NCBI GenBank assembly: GCA_040901765.1
Contig: JBBDYG010000012.1
Coordinates: forward strand, 1-49,708
DNA: 49,708 nt
Origin: JBBDYG01 sp040901765
GTDB lineage: Bacteria > Planctomycetota > Planctomycetia > Pirellulales > Lacipirellulaceae
Direction of reading: 5' to 3'
The position numbers and the translations under genes were made by a program. Under the pieces are notes generated by a model. That model saw nothing but the letters and a program-made list of their open reading frames with translations. It did no database searches and had not been told where the DNA came from. Each line of letters starts with the position of its first letter. Position 1 is the first letter of the stretch. Below are positions 14,323 to 22,031 of the stretch, piece by piece.

Positions 14323-14768
14323 GTGGCCGTTTGCCAGCATGAAAACCGTCGCCAGAACGGGCGAACCAAAGCCGGTACGCTCCGTTACCGCTGCAAAGAC
14401 TGCGGCATAAGCTGGACGGAATCCACCGCCAAGCTAGGCGGGATGCGGATCGGCATGGACCGGGCCGTGAAGATTATCGAATTGCTCTGCGAGGGAATGT
14501 CGGTACTGGCCACTTCTCGATTGACCAACAGCGACCCCCACACGGTCATCGACCTCATGGTGCAATTCGGCGAGAAATGCACTCAGTACATGGAACAGAA
14601 CATCAAGGCCGTCCACTGCGAGGAAATCCAGGTGGACGAAATCTGGCAGTATTGCATTGCGATAGCTCAGGACTTTCGGACAGCGGCGGGGGCCGGATAA
14701 TGGTCCACGGCATTGCAAACCACGTATGGATCGTGCGAGAACTACTGGAGCAGGTGGCAAAAGGCTGA
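14317..14768 (+). pseudogene. IS1-like transposase with internal deletion
   Basis: The first 112 residues match copy 1 closely (MIVAVCQHENRRQNGRTKAG, KDCGISWTESTAKLGGMRIG, EEIQVDEIWQY). The sequence then jumps, out of frame, to the last 22 residues (MVHGIANHVWIVRELLEQVA), equivalent to MAHGLENHVWTIREMIENVG of copy 1. About 185 codons, including the second D and the E of the DDE triad, are missing. Cys 11 of the zinc finger is also replaced by Arg. Inactive, but its leader and N-terminal DNA-binding part are intact, so a truncated DNA-binding product is possible. Confidence 0.85.
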
Positions 14769-14786
14769 AATTGGCGAATAGCACTT

Positions 14787-15119
14787 CTATTCTTCGTGGC
14801 CATCACCGCCGACTGGTCTGGTGAAGTGTACGAATATCTGAGCCAGCGACACCCAAAGCACAACAAGACAGCCGAGGGTCAACACATCGGCTGGTATTTT
14901 CGGAGGTGGGTTCCCAAGCCACTTTGACTTTGCAAGAAGAACGGTAAATTCACAAATCGAATACGCAACGGCGGTTGATAATCCCACAACCAGGATTCCG
15001 CCTATTGTTGGCGGACTGGCATCCGTCATAAACCCCGGATTCCACCAGTCGTCCCTTCTCCTTGCCCAAACGAATAGGTACGCACAAATTGTGCTCACGA
15101 CTATGAAAACGCTAAGCAA
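14787..15119 (-). CDS. Small membrane protein, unknown
   Basis: Up to 110 residues from TTG at 15119. Three hydrophobic segments: SVFIVVSTICAYLFVWA at the N-terminus, IGGILVVGLSTAVAYSICEF in the middle, and VLTLGCLVVLWVSLAQIFV near the end, giving an inner-membrane protein. No family recognised. The start codon is weak and no ribosome site is evident, so the gene may be partial. Sits between the decayed transposase and another small membrane gene on the same strand. Confidence 0.45.
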   Translation of the reverse strand: MLSVFIVVSTICAYLFVWARRRDDWWNPGFMTDASPPTIGGILVVGLSTAVAYSICEFTVLLAKSKWLGNPPPKIPADVLTLGCLVVLWVSLAQIFVHFTRPVGGDGHEE

Positions 15120-15143
15120 GAGAGTATTCCTGCGGTGCGCGCG

Positions 15144-15425
15144 TTACTCACGTGCTCGCTTAACCTTCACGGTTAACACCAGCGCAACAGCACCCACCGC
15201 TAGGCCGATGCATAGTCGCGAAATAGACGTGGTGTTGTCCGGAAAAAGCTCCGCAAGCGTCAAAGCCGCGCCCATTGCCGCTACAAGTGCCCCGCCGACA
15301 GGGTAGCCGAGATAGCCCATAATGTTTTCGCGAGACGAAGGAACAGTGAACTGAACCGCGAAGGTCGCGATTGTGCGCAGATCGAATATGCCGGACAAGA
15401 GCCTGATCCTACTTTTTTGCGACAA
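15144..15425 (-). CDS. Small membrane protein, unknown
   Basis: Up to 93 residues from TTG at 15425; the first ATG in frame (15320) would give 58 residues starting MGYLGYPVGGALVAAMGAAL. Two hydrophobic helices (VGGALVAAMGAALTLAELF and LCIGLAVGAVALVLTVKV) and a basic tail. Same strand as the membrane protein at 14787-15119, 24 nt upstream of it, so the two may be co-expressed. Unknown function. Confidence 0.4.
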   Translation of the reverse strand: MSQKSRIRLLSGIFDLRTIATFAVQFTVPSSRENIMGYLGYPVGGALVAAMGAALTLAELFPDNTTSISRLCIGLAVGAVALVLTVKVKRARE

Positions 15426-15667
15426 TCCGCAGGGGACTTGGCTCTGCCGCCCATTCTAGCAAGCAATCGGTAAGCCGCGTTTGACTAGTGAGTGCTTATT
15501 CAAAGATTTCTTGGCTATGTGTCAAAATAGTCGCTAAAATCGACAAGATCGCTTGTATTTGTCCTTTCGGATAGACCGAGAAGCGGCGGCAAAAGTTCGC
15601 AGATTGACACTGGAACTGCCTGAATGGCATCCAATTGATCGCGAGTAAGCCATTACGGCGGTTTCAG

Positions 15668-15716
15668 ACGGCCCTTCGATTAAAACCGAACCACAACCTT
15701 GAAGGCCGTGTTTTTT
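15668..15716 (+). terminator. Terminator-like hairpin near the island edge
   Basis: ACGGCC-c-TTC (15668-15677) pairs with GAAGGCCGT (15701-15709), followed by six T after one G. No gene is annotated just upstream on this strand, so it may be a remnant that insulates the island edge. 15426-15667 shows nothing else convincing. Confidence 0.5.
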
Positions 15717-15737
15717 CACTCTTATAAGAAAGGAGGG

Positions 15738-15808
15738 GGTGGTGTTTAATGTGTAAATCGAACGGCAAAAACCGTGCCTTCAATTTGCACACAAAATCAC
15801 ACACCACC
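15738..15808. repeat. Palindromic element PE3 at the right island edge
   Basis: GGTGGTGT (15738-15745) pairs with ACACCACC (15801-15808); inside, TGTGTAAATCGAA pairs imperfectly with TTCAATTTGCACA and ACGG with CCGT. The segment 15788-15810 (CACACAAAATCAC then CACCACCGG) is 22/23 identical to 12336-12358 in PE2. It ends 10 bp before the flavin oxidoreductase start, so the island seems to have inserted immediately upstream of that gene. Confidence 0.65.
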
Positions 15809-15818
15809 GGCTTTCAAG

Positions 15819-17279
15819 GTGAGTGATGAGGGCGCTTATCCAAAGGTCGCTCAGTTCCGCGATTGTGTCGCCCTGCGAGCACGGCTGAATGAACTGGACG
15901 TCATGCTCCCGCTTGATGACCATGTCCAATCCGCTGCCGAGGGTTCGCCACTAGCGCAGCCGATCGACATTGGGCCTTATCGAGTGGGTAATCGGTGGTG
16001 CATCCATCCGATGGAGGGTTGGGACTGCAACCTCGATGGCTCGCCCTCTCCGCTTGCCATTCGGCGCTGGCAGAACTTCGGCCGCAGCGGTGCGAAGCTC
16101 ATTTGGGGTGGTGAAGCCGCCGCAGTAAGGCACGACGGGCGGGCGAATCCAAATCAACTGTTGGCGGTCGCCGAGAATCGCGACGGGCTTGCTGAACTCC
16201 TCAATCAGTTGCGACAAACGCACCGCGCTGAAGTTGGCGATGATGCAGACCTTCTCGTTGGCTTGCAACTCACCCATTCGGGTCGATTCTCCAAACCCAA
16301 CGATCACGGCCGATTGGAACCGCGGATCGCATACCACCACCCGTTGCTCGATGCCAAGTTTCGAATCGACCCCCAAAACGACGCCATCGTTTGGACCGAT
16401 GACGAACTGGAGCGGCTGATCGACGATTACGTGCGGGCGGCTGTACTCGCTGGGGAGGCGGGATTTCAGTTCGTCGACGTGAAGGCGTGCCACGGTTATT
16501 TACTGCACGAGTTTCTAAGCGCGCGGGTTCGACCGGGGCGATTTGGTGGCGATCTGGAAGGCCGGGCTCGCGTCCTGCGGACCATCATCGGACGCATCCG
16601 CACCGAAGCGCCGAATCTATTGGTCGGCGTCCGACTGAGCGTCTTCGACCTCGTGCCCTACCAGACGAGCCGCGAGATCGGCCAGCCAATGGAGTTCAAT
16701 CGGGCCGAGCCGTACCGCTGGGCGTTCGGCGCCGCGGAAGACGATCCGCTGGTGATCGATCTGGCCGAGCCGATGAAGTTGATGAAGATGTTGGTGGCCG
16801 ATGGGGTTAGCCTACTTAATTTGAGTTGCGGCAGTCCTTACTACAACCCGCACATTCAACGACCGGCGATCTTTCCGCCCAGTGACGGATATCAACCGCC
16901 GGAGGATCCGCTCGTCAGTGTGGCGCGGCAGATCGAGGTGGTGCGGCAATGCAAGCAAGCACTCGGCAGCGTGCCACTGGTCGGGACCGGCTACTCTTAT
17001 CTGCAAGAGTTCTTGCCTCACGTCGCGCAAGCGGCGGTGCGCGAGGGCTGGGTTGATTTCGTCGGCTTGGGACGCATGGTGCTCAGCTATCCGCGATTGC
17101 CAGCGGATGTACTGGCCGGCCGGCCAATGCAGCGCAAGCGGATTTGCCGCACGTTCAGCGACTGCACCACCGCTCCGCGGCACGGACTCGTTTCTGGCTG
17201 CTATCCGCTCGACGACTATTACAAACAGCTTCCCGAGCGGTCGCGACTTCTAGAGATCAAACAGGAGTTGCGCCCTTGA
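15819..17279 (+). CDS. NADH:flavin oxidoreductase (Old Yellow Enzyme family)
   Basis: 486 residues from GTG at 15819 (VSDEGAYPKVAQFRDCVALR). TIM-barrel OYE signatures: IGPYRVGNRWCIHPMEGWD, GAKLIWGGEAAAV, LLVGLQLTHSGRFS, VRAAVLAGEAGFQFVDVKAC followed by HGYLLHEFLS, and VPLVGTGYSYLQ with WVDFVGLGRMVLSYP for FMN phosphate binding. Uses FMN and NAD(P)H to reduce enoyl or related substrates; the substrate is not predictable. The C-terminus carries two Cys (CRTFSDCTTAPRHG), as in longer 2,4-dienoyl-reductase-like members. No clear ribosome site precedes the start, and the palindrome PE3 ends 10 bp before it, so the native promoter may have been displaced. Confidence 0.85.
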   Translation: MSDEGAYPKVAQFRDCVALRARLNELDVMLPLDDHVQSAAEGSPLAQPIDIGPYRVGNRWCIHPMEGWDCNLDGSPSPLAIRRWQNFGRSGAKLIWGGEAAAVRHDGRANPNQLLAVAENRDGLAELLNQLRQTHRAEVGDDADLLVGLQLTHSGRFSKPNDHGRLEPRIAYHHPLLDAKFRIDPQNDAIVWTDDELERLIDDYVRAAVLAGEAGFQFVDVKACHGYLLHEFLSARVRPGRFGGDLEGRARVLRTIIGRIRTEAPNLLVGVRLSVFDLVPYQTSREIGQPMEFNRAEPYRWAFGAAEDDPLVIDLAEPMKLMKMLVADGVSLLNLSCGSPYYNPHIQRPAIFPPSDGYQPPEDPLVSVARQIEVVRQCKQALGSVPLVGTGYSYLQEFLPHVAQAAVREGWVDFVGLGRMVLSYPRLPADVLAGRPMQRKRICRTFSDCTTAPRHGLVSGCYPLDDYYKQLPERSRLLEIKQELRP

Positions 17280-17490
17280 TACGGTTGTAATCAGTCCGAT
17301 TGCGCTTTTCGATTGGCTAGCATCCCGCAGCGAAGCAGTTCGTTCGATGTAACTCTCTGCCAGAGCGGATCTTGCGCCTGGCCAACAAGTGGTCGGCACG
17401 CCTAGTGCGATGTACGGCACCGGCTCGGTGGTCGAGCCTGCCCCCCAATTAGACATCCGGCGCGATGCAGACGCCCCAAGGAGAGAGAAT

Positions 17491-17766
17491 ATGTTGAAGC
17501 GTGCAATGTTAGCGTTGACGTTTGTCGGTGCGTTGATGGTCGGCAGTTTGGGCGTAGCTTCTTCTGCCCAGGCGTACCACGGCCACTGCGGCGGTGGCGG
17601 CTGGTACGGCGGTGGACACTACCCGCATTACCGATCCTACTACGGCGGACATGGGCCGCGTTACTCGGCTTATGATCACCGCTACGGCGGGGGCGGACAC
17701 CACCATCGACATCACGATTACTATCACCGCCCAAGTTCCGGAGTGAGTTTCTACATCGGCTTCTAA
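17491..17766 (+). CDS. Small secreted Gly/His/Tyr-rich protein A
   Basis: 91 residues. ATG 17491 follows AAGGAGAG by a few nt. Signal peptide MLKRAMLALTFVGALMVGSL to about SSAQA, then a low-complexity mature part rich in Gly, His and Tyr (HGHCGGGGWYGGGHYPHYRS; HHHRHHDYY) ending in GVSFYIGF. Likely surface or cell-wall associated, possibly metal-binding through His clusters (inference). Paralogue of the next gene: same signal peptide style and the same terminal GVxxYxxF pattern. Confidence 0.75.
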   Translation: MLKRAMLALTFVGALMVGSLGVASSAQAYHGHCGGGGWYGGGHYPHYRSYYGGHGPRYSAYDHRYGGGGHHHRHHDYYHRPSSGVSFYIGF

Positions 17767-17795
17767 TCGCGCAATTTCCCGTTGCGAAAAGAGCG

Positions 17796-17823
17796 CGCCG
17801 CGTCCGCTCGGGCGCGGCGTTTT
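17796..17823 (+). terminator. Terminator after secreted protein A
   Basis: CGCCGCG (17796-17802) pairs with CGCGGCG (17813-17819), followed by four T. Confidence 0.6.
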
Positions 17824-17926
17824 GGGCGCTCGGGAAGCCGGCCTCCGCCGTCCAGGAATTACCGCAAGTTACTGCGGTAGTGAGCATGTTTACTCCGTCG
17901 GCGTAATGATTGGCACGCCGAATGCG

Positions 17927-17945
17927 GATTCCCCGATGGGGAATC
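17927..17945 (+). promoter_or_regulatory. Leader hairpin of secreted protein B
   Basis: GATTCCCC-GAT-GGGGAATC, a perfect 8-bp stem 34 nt upstream of the start codon. A second small hairpin, TACCGCA/TGCGGTA, is farther upstream near 17860-17880. Possible leader or operator structures. Confidence 0.45.
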
Positions 17946-17978
17946 AACAACGAGTCCCAAGCCGAGAAGGAGAAGATC

Positions 17979-18248
17979 ATGTTCAAGCGAGCCACATTAA
18001 CGCTGTTGATGCTTGGAACGTTGGCCATCAGTAGTTTGGCCGTTACATCGACGTCGGAAGCGCAACGATTCCGCGGTTGGTATCGAGGCGGGCCAGCGTA
18101 CTCCACGTACTACGCGCCAAGAAGCTACAGCTACTACACTCCGCGGTACAGTCGTTGGTATGGCGCGCCCTCGCGGTACTATTACGACACGCCCTACGCG
18201 CCTTACTATTACAGCGCGCGTCCTGGAGTCCAAGTCTACTTTCGCTAG
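17979..18248 (+). CDS. Small secreted Tyr/Arg-rich protein B
   Basis: 89 residues from ATG 17979, with GAAGGAGAAG upstream. Signal peptide MFKRATLTLLMLGTLAISSL to about TSEAQ; the mature part is dominated by Tyr, Arg, Ser and Pro (YRGGPAYSTYYAPRSYSYYT, YYYDTPYAPYYYSARPG) and ends VQVYFR. Paralogue of the preceding gene with Gly/His replaced by Arg/Tyr. Such small secreted aromatic-rich proteins are common in planctomycetes; no function is established. Confidence 0.75.
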   Translation: MFKRATLTLLMLGTLAISSLAVTSTSEAQRFRGWYRGGPAYSTYYAPRSYSYYTPRYSRWYGAPSRYYYDTPYAPYYYSARPGVQVYFR

Positions 18249-18279
18249 TCGGTAGTTGAGCGGATGCGGCAGGATGCTC

Positions 18280-19419
18280 TCATCGCACCTCCAGCATCCG
18301 CTCCAACGCGACGAGCGACCACTTCGCCGTCTCGTCATCGACCTCGATGACGTTCACGGGCGTTCCCGCTACGAGATTCTCTAGGCTCCAGCAGAGATGC
18401 GCTAGATCGATGCGATACATGGTGGCGCACATGCAGACGACCGGGGATAGGAAGTGAATTTCTTGGTCGGGATGCTCCTGCTTCAGGCGATTCACTAAGT
18501 GAAGCTCCGTGCCGATCGCCCATTTTGACCCCGCCGACGCCGCCTCCACGGTGCGAATAATCTTGCCCGTCGAGCCGTGTTTGTCGGCCAGTTCAAACAC
18601 TTCCTGCGGACACTCGGGGTGAACGAGAATCTTGATTCCCGGATGCCGTTCACGGAGCAACTGCACGTGCTCGGGGCGGAACATCTGATGGACGCTGCAA
18701 TGGCCTTTCCAGAGAATAACCTTGCTTTGCTCCAGTTGTGCGGTGGTATTGCCGCCCAAGGCTTCCGCATAGGGATCCCAAACGGGCATTTGGGCATTGG
18801 CAATGCCCATGCCGATAGCGGTATTGCGACCCAGGTGCTGATCGGGAAAGAACATCACGCGGCTGGTGCGGGCAAAGGCCCACTCAATTGCCGCCTGGGC
18901 GTTACTCGACGTGCAGACGATCCCGCCGTGCCGGCCGACGAACGCTTTCAGGCTCGCCGCCGAATTGATATAGGTCACCGGTGTTAGGTCGTTCGTGTCG
19001 AGCACTTCGCCGAGTTGGTCCCAAGCGTCCTCGATCTGGTCGATCGCGGCCATGTCGGCCATCGAGCAACCGGCGGCCATGTCGGGCAGGATGACGGTCA
19101 CTCGTTCTCCGGCGCGTTCGGCGAGTTTTTGTGGCCGGTTAGCCAGAATGTCCGCCGTCTCGGCCATGAAGTGGACGCCGCAAAACGCGATGTAGCGGCA
19201 GTCGCGGCTGTCCGCGGCCATTTGGCTGAGTTGATAGCTATCGCCCCGCAAGTCGCAGAGGGCAATCACTTCGTCCTGCTGGTAGTGATGGCCAAGCACC
19301 AACAGACGCGGGCCCAACTCTTCGCGGACTGCTTGAATTCGCGCAGCGAGCTGCTCATTCCCTAGCGATTTGTAGGGCTTCAGGTCGAACGCCGGCGGTG
19401 GGGAGAGCAAAGTATTCAT
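18280..19419 (-). CDS. nadA: Quinolinate synthase A
   Basis: 379 residues from ATG 19419 (MNTLLSPPPAFDLKPYKSLG). NadA blocks are all present: LLVLGHHYQQDEV, LRGDSYQLSQMA, VHFMAETADILA, ILPDMAAGCSMADM, VTYINSAASLKAFVGRHGG then IVCTSSNA, FFPDQHLGRNT, ILVHPECPQEVFELA, VEAASAGSKWAIGTE and FLSPVVCMCATMYRI. Cys in AGCSMAD, HPECP and VCMC are the expected ligands of the [4Fe-4S] cluster. Condenses iminoaspartate with dihydroxyacetone phosphate to make quinolinate in de novo NAD synthesis. The extra N-terminal 20-30 residues are common in this clade. An ATG at 19467 would extend it further. No nadB or nadC nearby. Confidence 0.95.
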   Translation of the reverse strand: MNTLLSPPPAFDLKPYKSLGNEQLAARIQAVREELGPRLLVLGHHYQQDEVIALCDLRGDSYQLSQMAADSRDCRYIAFCGVHFMAETADILANRPQKLAERAGERVTVILPDMAAGCSMADMAAIDQIEDAWDQLGEVLDTNDLTPVTYINSAASLKAFVGRHGGIVCTSSNAQAAIEWAFARTSRVMFFPDQHLGRNTAIGMGIANAQMPVWDPYAEALGGNTTAQLEQSKVILWKGHCSVHQMFRPEHVQLLRERHPGIKILVHPECPQEVFELADKHGSTGKIIRTVEAASAGSKWAIGTELHLVNRLKQEHPDQEIHFLSPVVCMCATMYRIDLAHLCWSLENLVAGTPVNVIEVDDETAKWSLVALERMLEVR

Positions 19420-19487
19420 GGGCTGATAGCAGTTACTGTAGTGAGACGCAATCAAAGTCTCCATCATTATACGCTTGACCGACCGAC

Positions 19488-19565
19488 TTAGCCGCGCTCG
19501 CTCGCGACGCGCTCGACATGTGAAGCGCGTCGCNNNNNNNNNNCGTCGCGAGCGAGCGCGGCTAA
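19488..19565. repeat. 22-bp palindrome interrupted by an assembly gap
   Basis: Positions 19488-19509 and 19544-19565 are perfect 22-bp inverted copies (TTAGCCGCGC...GCGCGGCTAA). A run of 10 N (19534-19543) lies inside the loop. The gap is probably an assembly failure at a hairpin repeat, and the true loop length is unknown. Confidence 0.8.
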
Positions 19566-19676
19566 CCTTTGGAGGCGGGTGGCAAACTGGATGAAGTTTA
19601 CCGGTTCCGATGGCCGATACCAAGCGAAGGCAGACCGTTGTCCGCCCCTCGCGAAGCGGATTGAAGGCATCGTTCC

Positions 19677-20027
19677 ATGTCGCAACCGGCTAGTTCCAAT
19701 ACAGTCCCGACCAGTAGTGACGACCTCACGCTGCCGGCTTACTCTCGGAGTCTGCTGAAGATCCTGGTTCCGGTAACCGTTACGCTCGCCACCAAGCGGC
19801 AATCGGTGCGCGAGGTGATTGAGTTGGTTCCGGGAGCGCTGATTAGCTTCGACAAGCCGTGCGACGAATCGCTTGAGTTAGCCGTCAACCAGCGGCCTTT
19901 AGCGCGCGGGGAAGCGGTCAAAGTAGGCGACAAATTCGGCTTGCGAATCGCCGAGATGGTTCTGCCCGAGGAGCGATTCGAGGCAGTACAGGGCCAAGCA
20001 TCCGGGTTATCCTCTCATTCGGCGTAA
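19677..20027 (+). CDS. FliN/SpoA-domain protein
   Basis: 116 residues. The SpoA (surface presentation/flagellar switch C-ring) fold is seen in ILVPVTVTLATKRQSVREVI, ELVPGALISFDKPCDESLEL and VNQRPLARGEAVKVGDKFGL with RIAEM, matching FliN-type proteins in length. These form part of the flagellar motor switch. There are no other flagellar genes in the window, so it may act at a distant basal body or be a stand-alone SpoA protein. Its 3' end overlaps the convergent gene by 13 nt. Confidence 0.8.
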   Translation: MSQPASSNTVPTSSDDLTLPAYSRSLLKILVPVTVTLATKRQSVREVIELVPGALISFDKPCDESLELAVNQRPLARGEAVKVGDKFGLRIAEMVLPEERFEAVQGQASGLSSHSA

Positions 20028-20785
20028 CGCACCAGCGTGTCGGGCGTGACGCGCAGCCGGTCCCGTTTCTTGTCGATTGCTCGGTTAATCTTCGCCGTTA
20101 GCTTCGGTCCTTCGAGTTCACGTTCGAGCACGCGTTTCAGCCCGTGCCCTAACTCGCGAGCCAACGAGCCATGTAGTTCGCCAAACCGGCTTAATTCAAA
20201 GTCGCGGACGTCAACCTGAACGTCGGTCGCCACCGGCACGAGTTGGAACCCGGCAAACAGGTCCGCCGGCGTTGCTGAGACGGCAAGTTCAAAGTCGGCG
20301 CGAACCGTCAGCGCCGTGGTGCCCTCGGTTGTTAGCGTAATCACGTGGAGGCCGCGATTGTACACTCGGGCCTGCGCCCACCCTTGGAACTTGCCATCGA
20401 GCACCAGCGATAAAGCCGCCTTGCCCGCGGCCAGACCGCGCAGGTTTTCAACGTGAACCTGTAGAGAATCCGAATCGGCCAACTCCACTCGATAGCGTTT
20501 CCAAACGCCGTGATCGACTTCCTTCTTGCGCCTCGAAAATTCGAGCTTGTCCACGCGCAAACCGGTAGTGATGCGTTTGGTCCGTCCCCAGTCCTCGTCG
20601 CGTTCGTAGGAACGCGGGACCGCTTCGCGGACGAGTTCGGCTAGGACGCGACCCAGCGCGGCGTGCTGCCGTTCGCGGGCAGCGACCGGTGGCGAAGCCT
20701 CTGCCAATACCCGCGGACCATCCGCTACGGTGACGGAAGATGCCGCAAAACAAACCGCCGCTAGCAGCGCGATTCGAAAGATCAT
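20015..20785 (-). CDS. Secreted protein of unknown function
   Basis: 256 residues with signal peptide MIFRIALLAAVCFAASSVTV. The mature protein is beta-rich (VWKRYRVELADSDSLQVHVE, KAALSLVLDGKFQGWAQARV, LHVITLTTEGTTALTVRADF) and ends with an amphipathic helical tail (LARELGHGLKRVLERELEGP, TAKINRAIDKKRDRLRV). It has the look of a planctomycete-specific conserved periplasmic protein; I cannot name a family. Convergent with, and overlapping by 13 nt, the SpoA gene. Confidence 0.75.
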   Translation of the reverse strand: MIFRIALLAAVCFAASSVTVADGPRVLAEASPPVAARERQHAALGRVLAELVREAVPRSYERDEDWGRTKRITTGLRVDKLEFSRRKKEVDHGVWKRYRVELADSDSLQVHVENLRGLAAGKAALSLVLDGKFQGWAQARVYNRGLHVITLTTEGTTALTVRADFELAVSATPADLFAGFQLVPVATDVQVDVRDFELSRFGELHGSLARELGHGLKRVLERELEGPKLTAKINRAIDKKRDRLRVTPDTLVRYAE

Positions 20786-20881
20786 CGGTCAGTGCTTGGA
20801 AAAAGAAGTGGTTGTCCGCGTCATGTACGCAGAACGGAGAGGGTGGTTTTAGGGGATTCAAAAATGCCGTTGCTTCCAACG

Positions 20882-20918
20882 AAAAAACCTGCCCCGAGCA
20901 CGAGGCCCGGGACAGGTT
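20882..20918 (-). terminator. Terminator downstream of Cys-rich gene
   Basis: On the minus strand AACCTG-t-CCCG pairs with CGGG-g-CAGGTT, followed by six T. It lies 46 nt past the stop of the Cys-rich protein. Confidence 0.85.
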
Positions 20919-20963
20919 CGAAAGGGGGAATCTAATTACGGGTTTGTGGTCCCCGGTTGATTG

Positions 20964-22031
20964 CTAGCGAGCAAAGCTCGTCTTGACCACGTTCCGTTGG
21001 CGACCGACGGCCGCGTTCGGGTCGGCCATGGGGGCCGGTGGCATGGGGCGGGCTTCTTTATCCTTCACCTCAGCGGGCGCCGGGGCGGGGGCGGAATCGT
21101 GGCCGTTGCCACATCCGTCGCTGCATCCATCGCAGCAGCCGTTGCCGCAAGTGTCGCAGCAGCCTACGCCGCAGCAACCATTACCGGCACAGCAGCTCGG
21201 TTCGCAGCAGCCATTGCCTGCGCAGCAACTCGGCTCGCAGCAGCAGCTTGCTTCGCAGCAGCCGCCACGGTGGCAGCGGCCACCGAACAACCGGTCGAGC
21301 AAGCAGGGCCGACGGCAGCAGCTCGTGCCGCAGCTCGGGGCGCAGCAGCAGCTTGCTTCGCAGCAGCCATTGCCCGCACAGCAGCTCGGCTCGCAGCAAC
21401 CATTTCCGGCGCAGCAGCTCGGCTCGCAGCAACCATTTCCGGCGCAGCAGCTCGGCTCGCAGCAGCCGTTGCCCGCACAGCAGCTTGGCTCACAGCAGCA
21501 GCTTGCTTCGCAGCAGCCGCCGCGGTTGCAGCCGCCACCGAACAGCCGGTCGAGCAAGCAGGGCCGACGGCAGCAGCTCGTGCCGCAGCTCGGGGCGCAG
21601 CAGCAGCTTGCTTCACAGCAGCCATTGCCCGCACAGCAGCTTGGCTCGCAGCAACCGTTGCCGGCGCAGCAGCTCGGTTCGCAGCAGCCGTTGCCAGCAC
21701 AGCAGCTTGGCTCACAGCAGCAGCTTGCTTCGCAGCAACCGCCGCGGTGGCAGCAGCCACCGAACAGCCGGTCGAGCAAGCAAGGCCGGGCCGAGCAGCA
21801 GCTTCCGCAACCGGTGTTGCAGCAGTCCGCCGCACAGCAGCTTGGCTCGCAGCAGGCGTTGTCGCTGCAGCAGCCAGGCCCACAGGCACACGATTTTTCA
21901 CAACAACAGCAGGACGGCTCACAGGCACAGCCGCACCCGCAGCCGCACATCCGATCGAGCAGGCCATAGCCGAAGCTAGTGCCTGCCATCGAGATGCTCA
22001 GCAAGAGCGCTCTCAACAGGTTCCATTTCAT
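20964..22031 (-). CDS. Cysteine-rich repeat secreted protein
   Basis: 355 residues from ATG 22031, with GGAGA 9 nt upstream; signal peptide MKWNLLRALLLSISMAGTSF. Three long blocks each begin PCLLDRLFGG-x-C-x-RGGCCEAS and continue with tandem CCEPSCCAGNG units (2-4 per block), separated by CCCAPSCGTSCCRR. Over a quarter of the protein is Cys. The tail is charged and Pro-rich (APAPAEVKDKEARPMPPAPM). Cys-rich secreted proteins are known in planctomycete cell envelopes, where disulfide-linked layers replace or reinforce the wall; a structural envelope role is inferred. Large internal DNA repeats make copy number prone to change. Long open frames on the opposite strand are artefacts of the repeat. 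Confidence 0.85.
   Translation of the reverse strand: MKWNLLRALLLSISMAGTSFGYGLLDRMCGCGCGCACEPSCCCCEKSCACGPGCCSDNACCEPSCCAADCCNTGCGSCCSARPCLLDRLFGGCCHRGGCCEASCCCEPSCCAGNGCCEPSCCAGNGCCEPSCCAGNGCCEASCCCAPSCGTSCCRRPCLLDRLFGGGCNRGGCCEASCCCEPSCCAGNGCCEPSCCAGNGCCEPSCCAGNGCCEPSCCAGNGCCEASCCCAPSCGTSCCRRPCLLDRLFGGRCHRGGCCEASCCCEPSCCAGNGCCEPSCCAGNGCCGVGCCDTCGNGCCDGCSDGCGNGHDSAPAPAPAEVKDKEARPMPPAPMADPNAAVGRQRNVVKTSFAR

Larger units (their letters stand above)
13824..14768. mobile_element. Mobile module 3: inverted, decayed copy of module 1
   Basis: Contains, left to right, allo-tRNA B (plus), RHH gene 2 (minus), operators, terminator, switchable leader and an internally deleted IS1-like transposase (plus). 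Gene order and orientations mirror module 1, and the two face each other across the cargo genes like the arms of a composite transposon. Sequence divergence shows they are not a recent duplication. Confidence 0.6.

Noticed and set aside
6491..15810. Island interpreted as an integrase-driven element with PE1/PE3 as att sites
   Set aside because: Direct repeats and an excisionase-like protein are present, but there is no tyrosine or serine integrase in the window; kept only as a possible recombination site.
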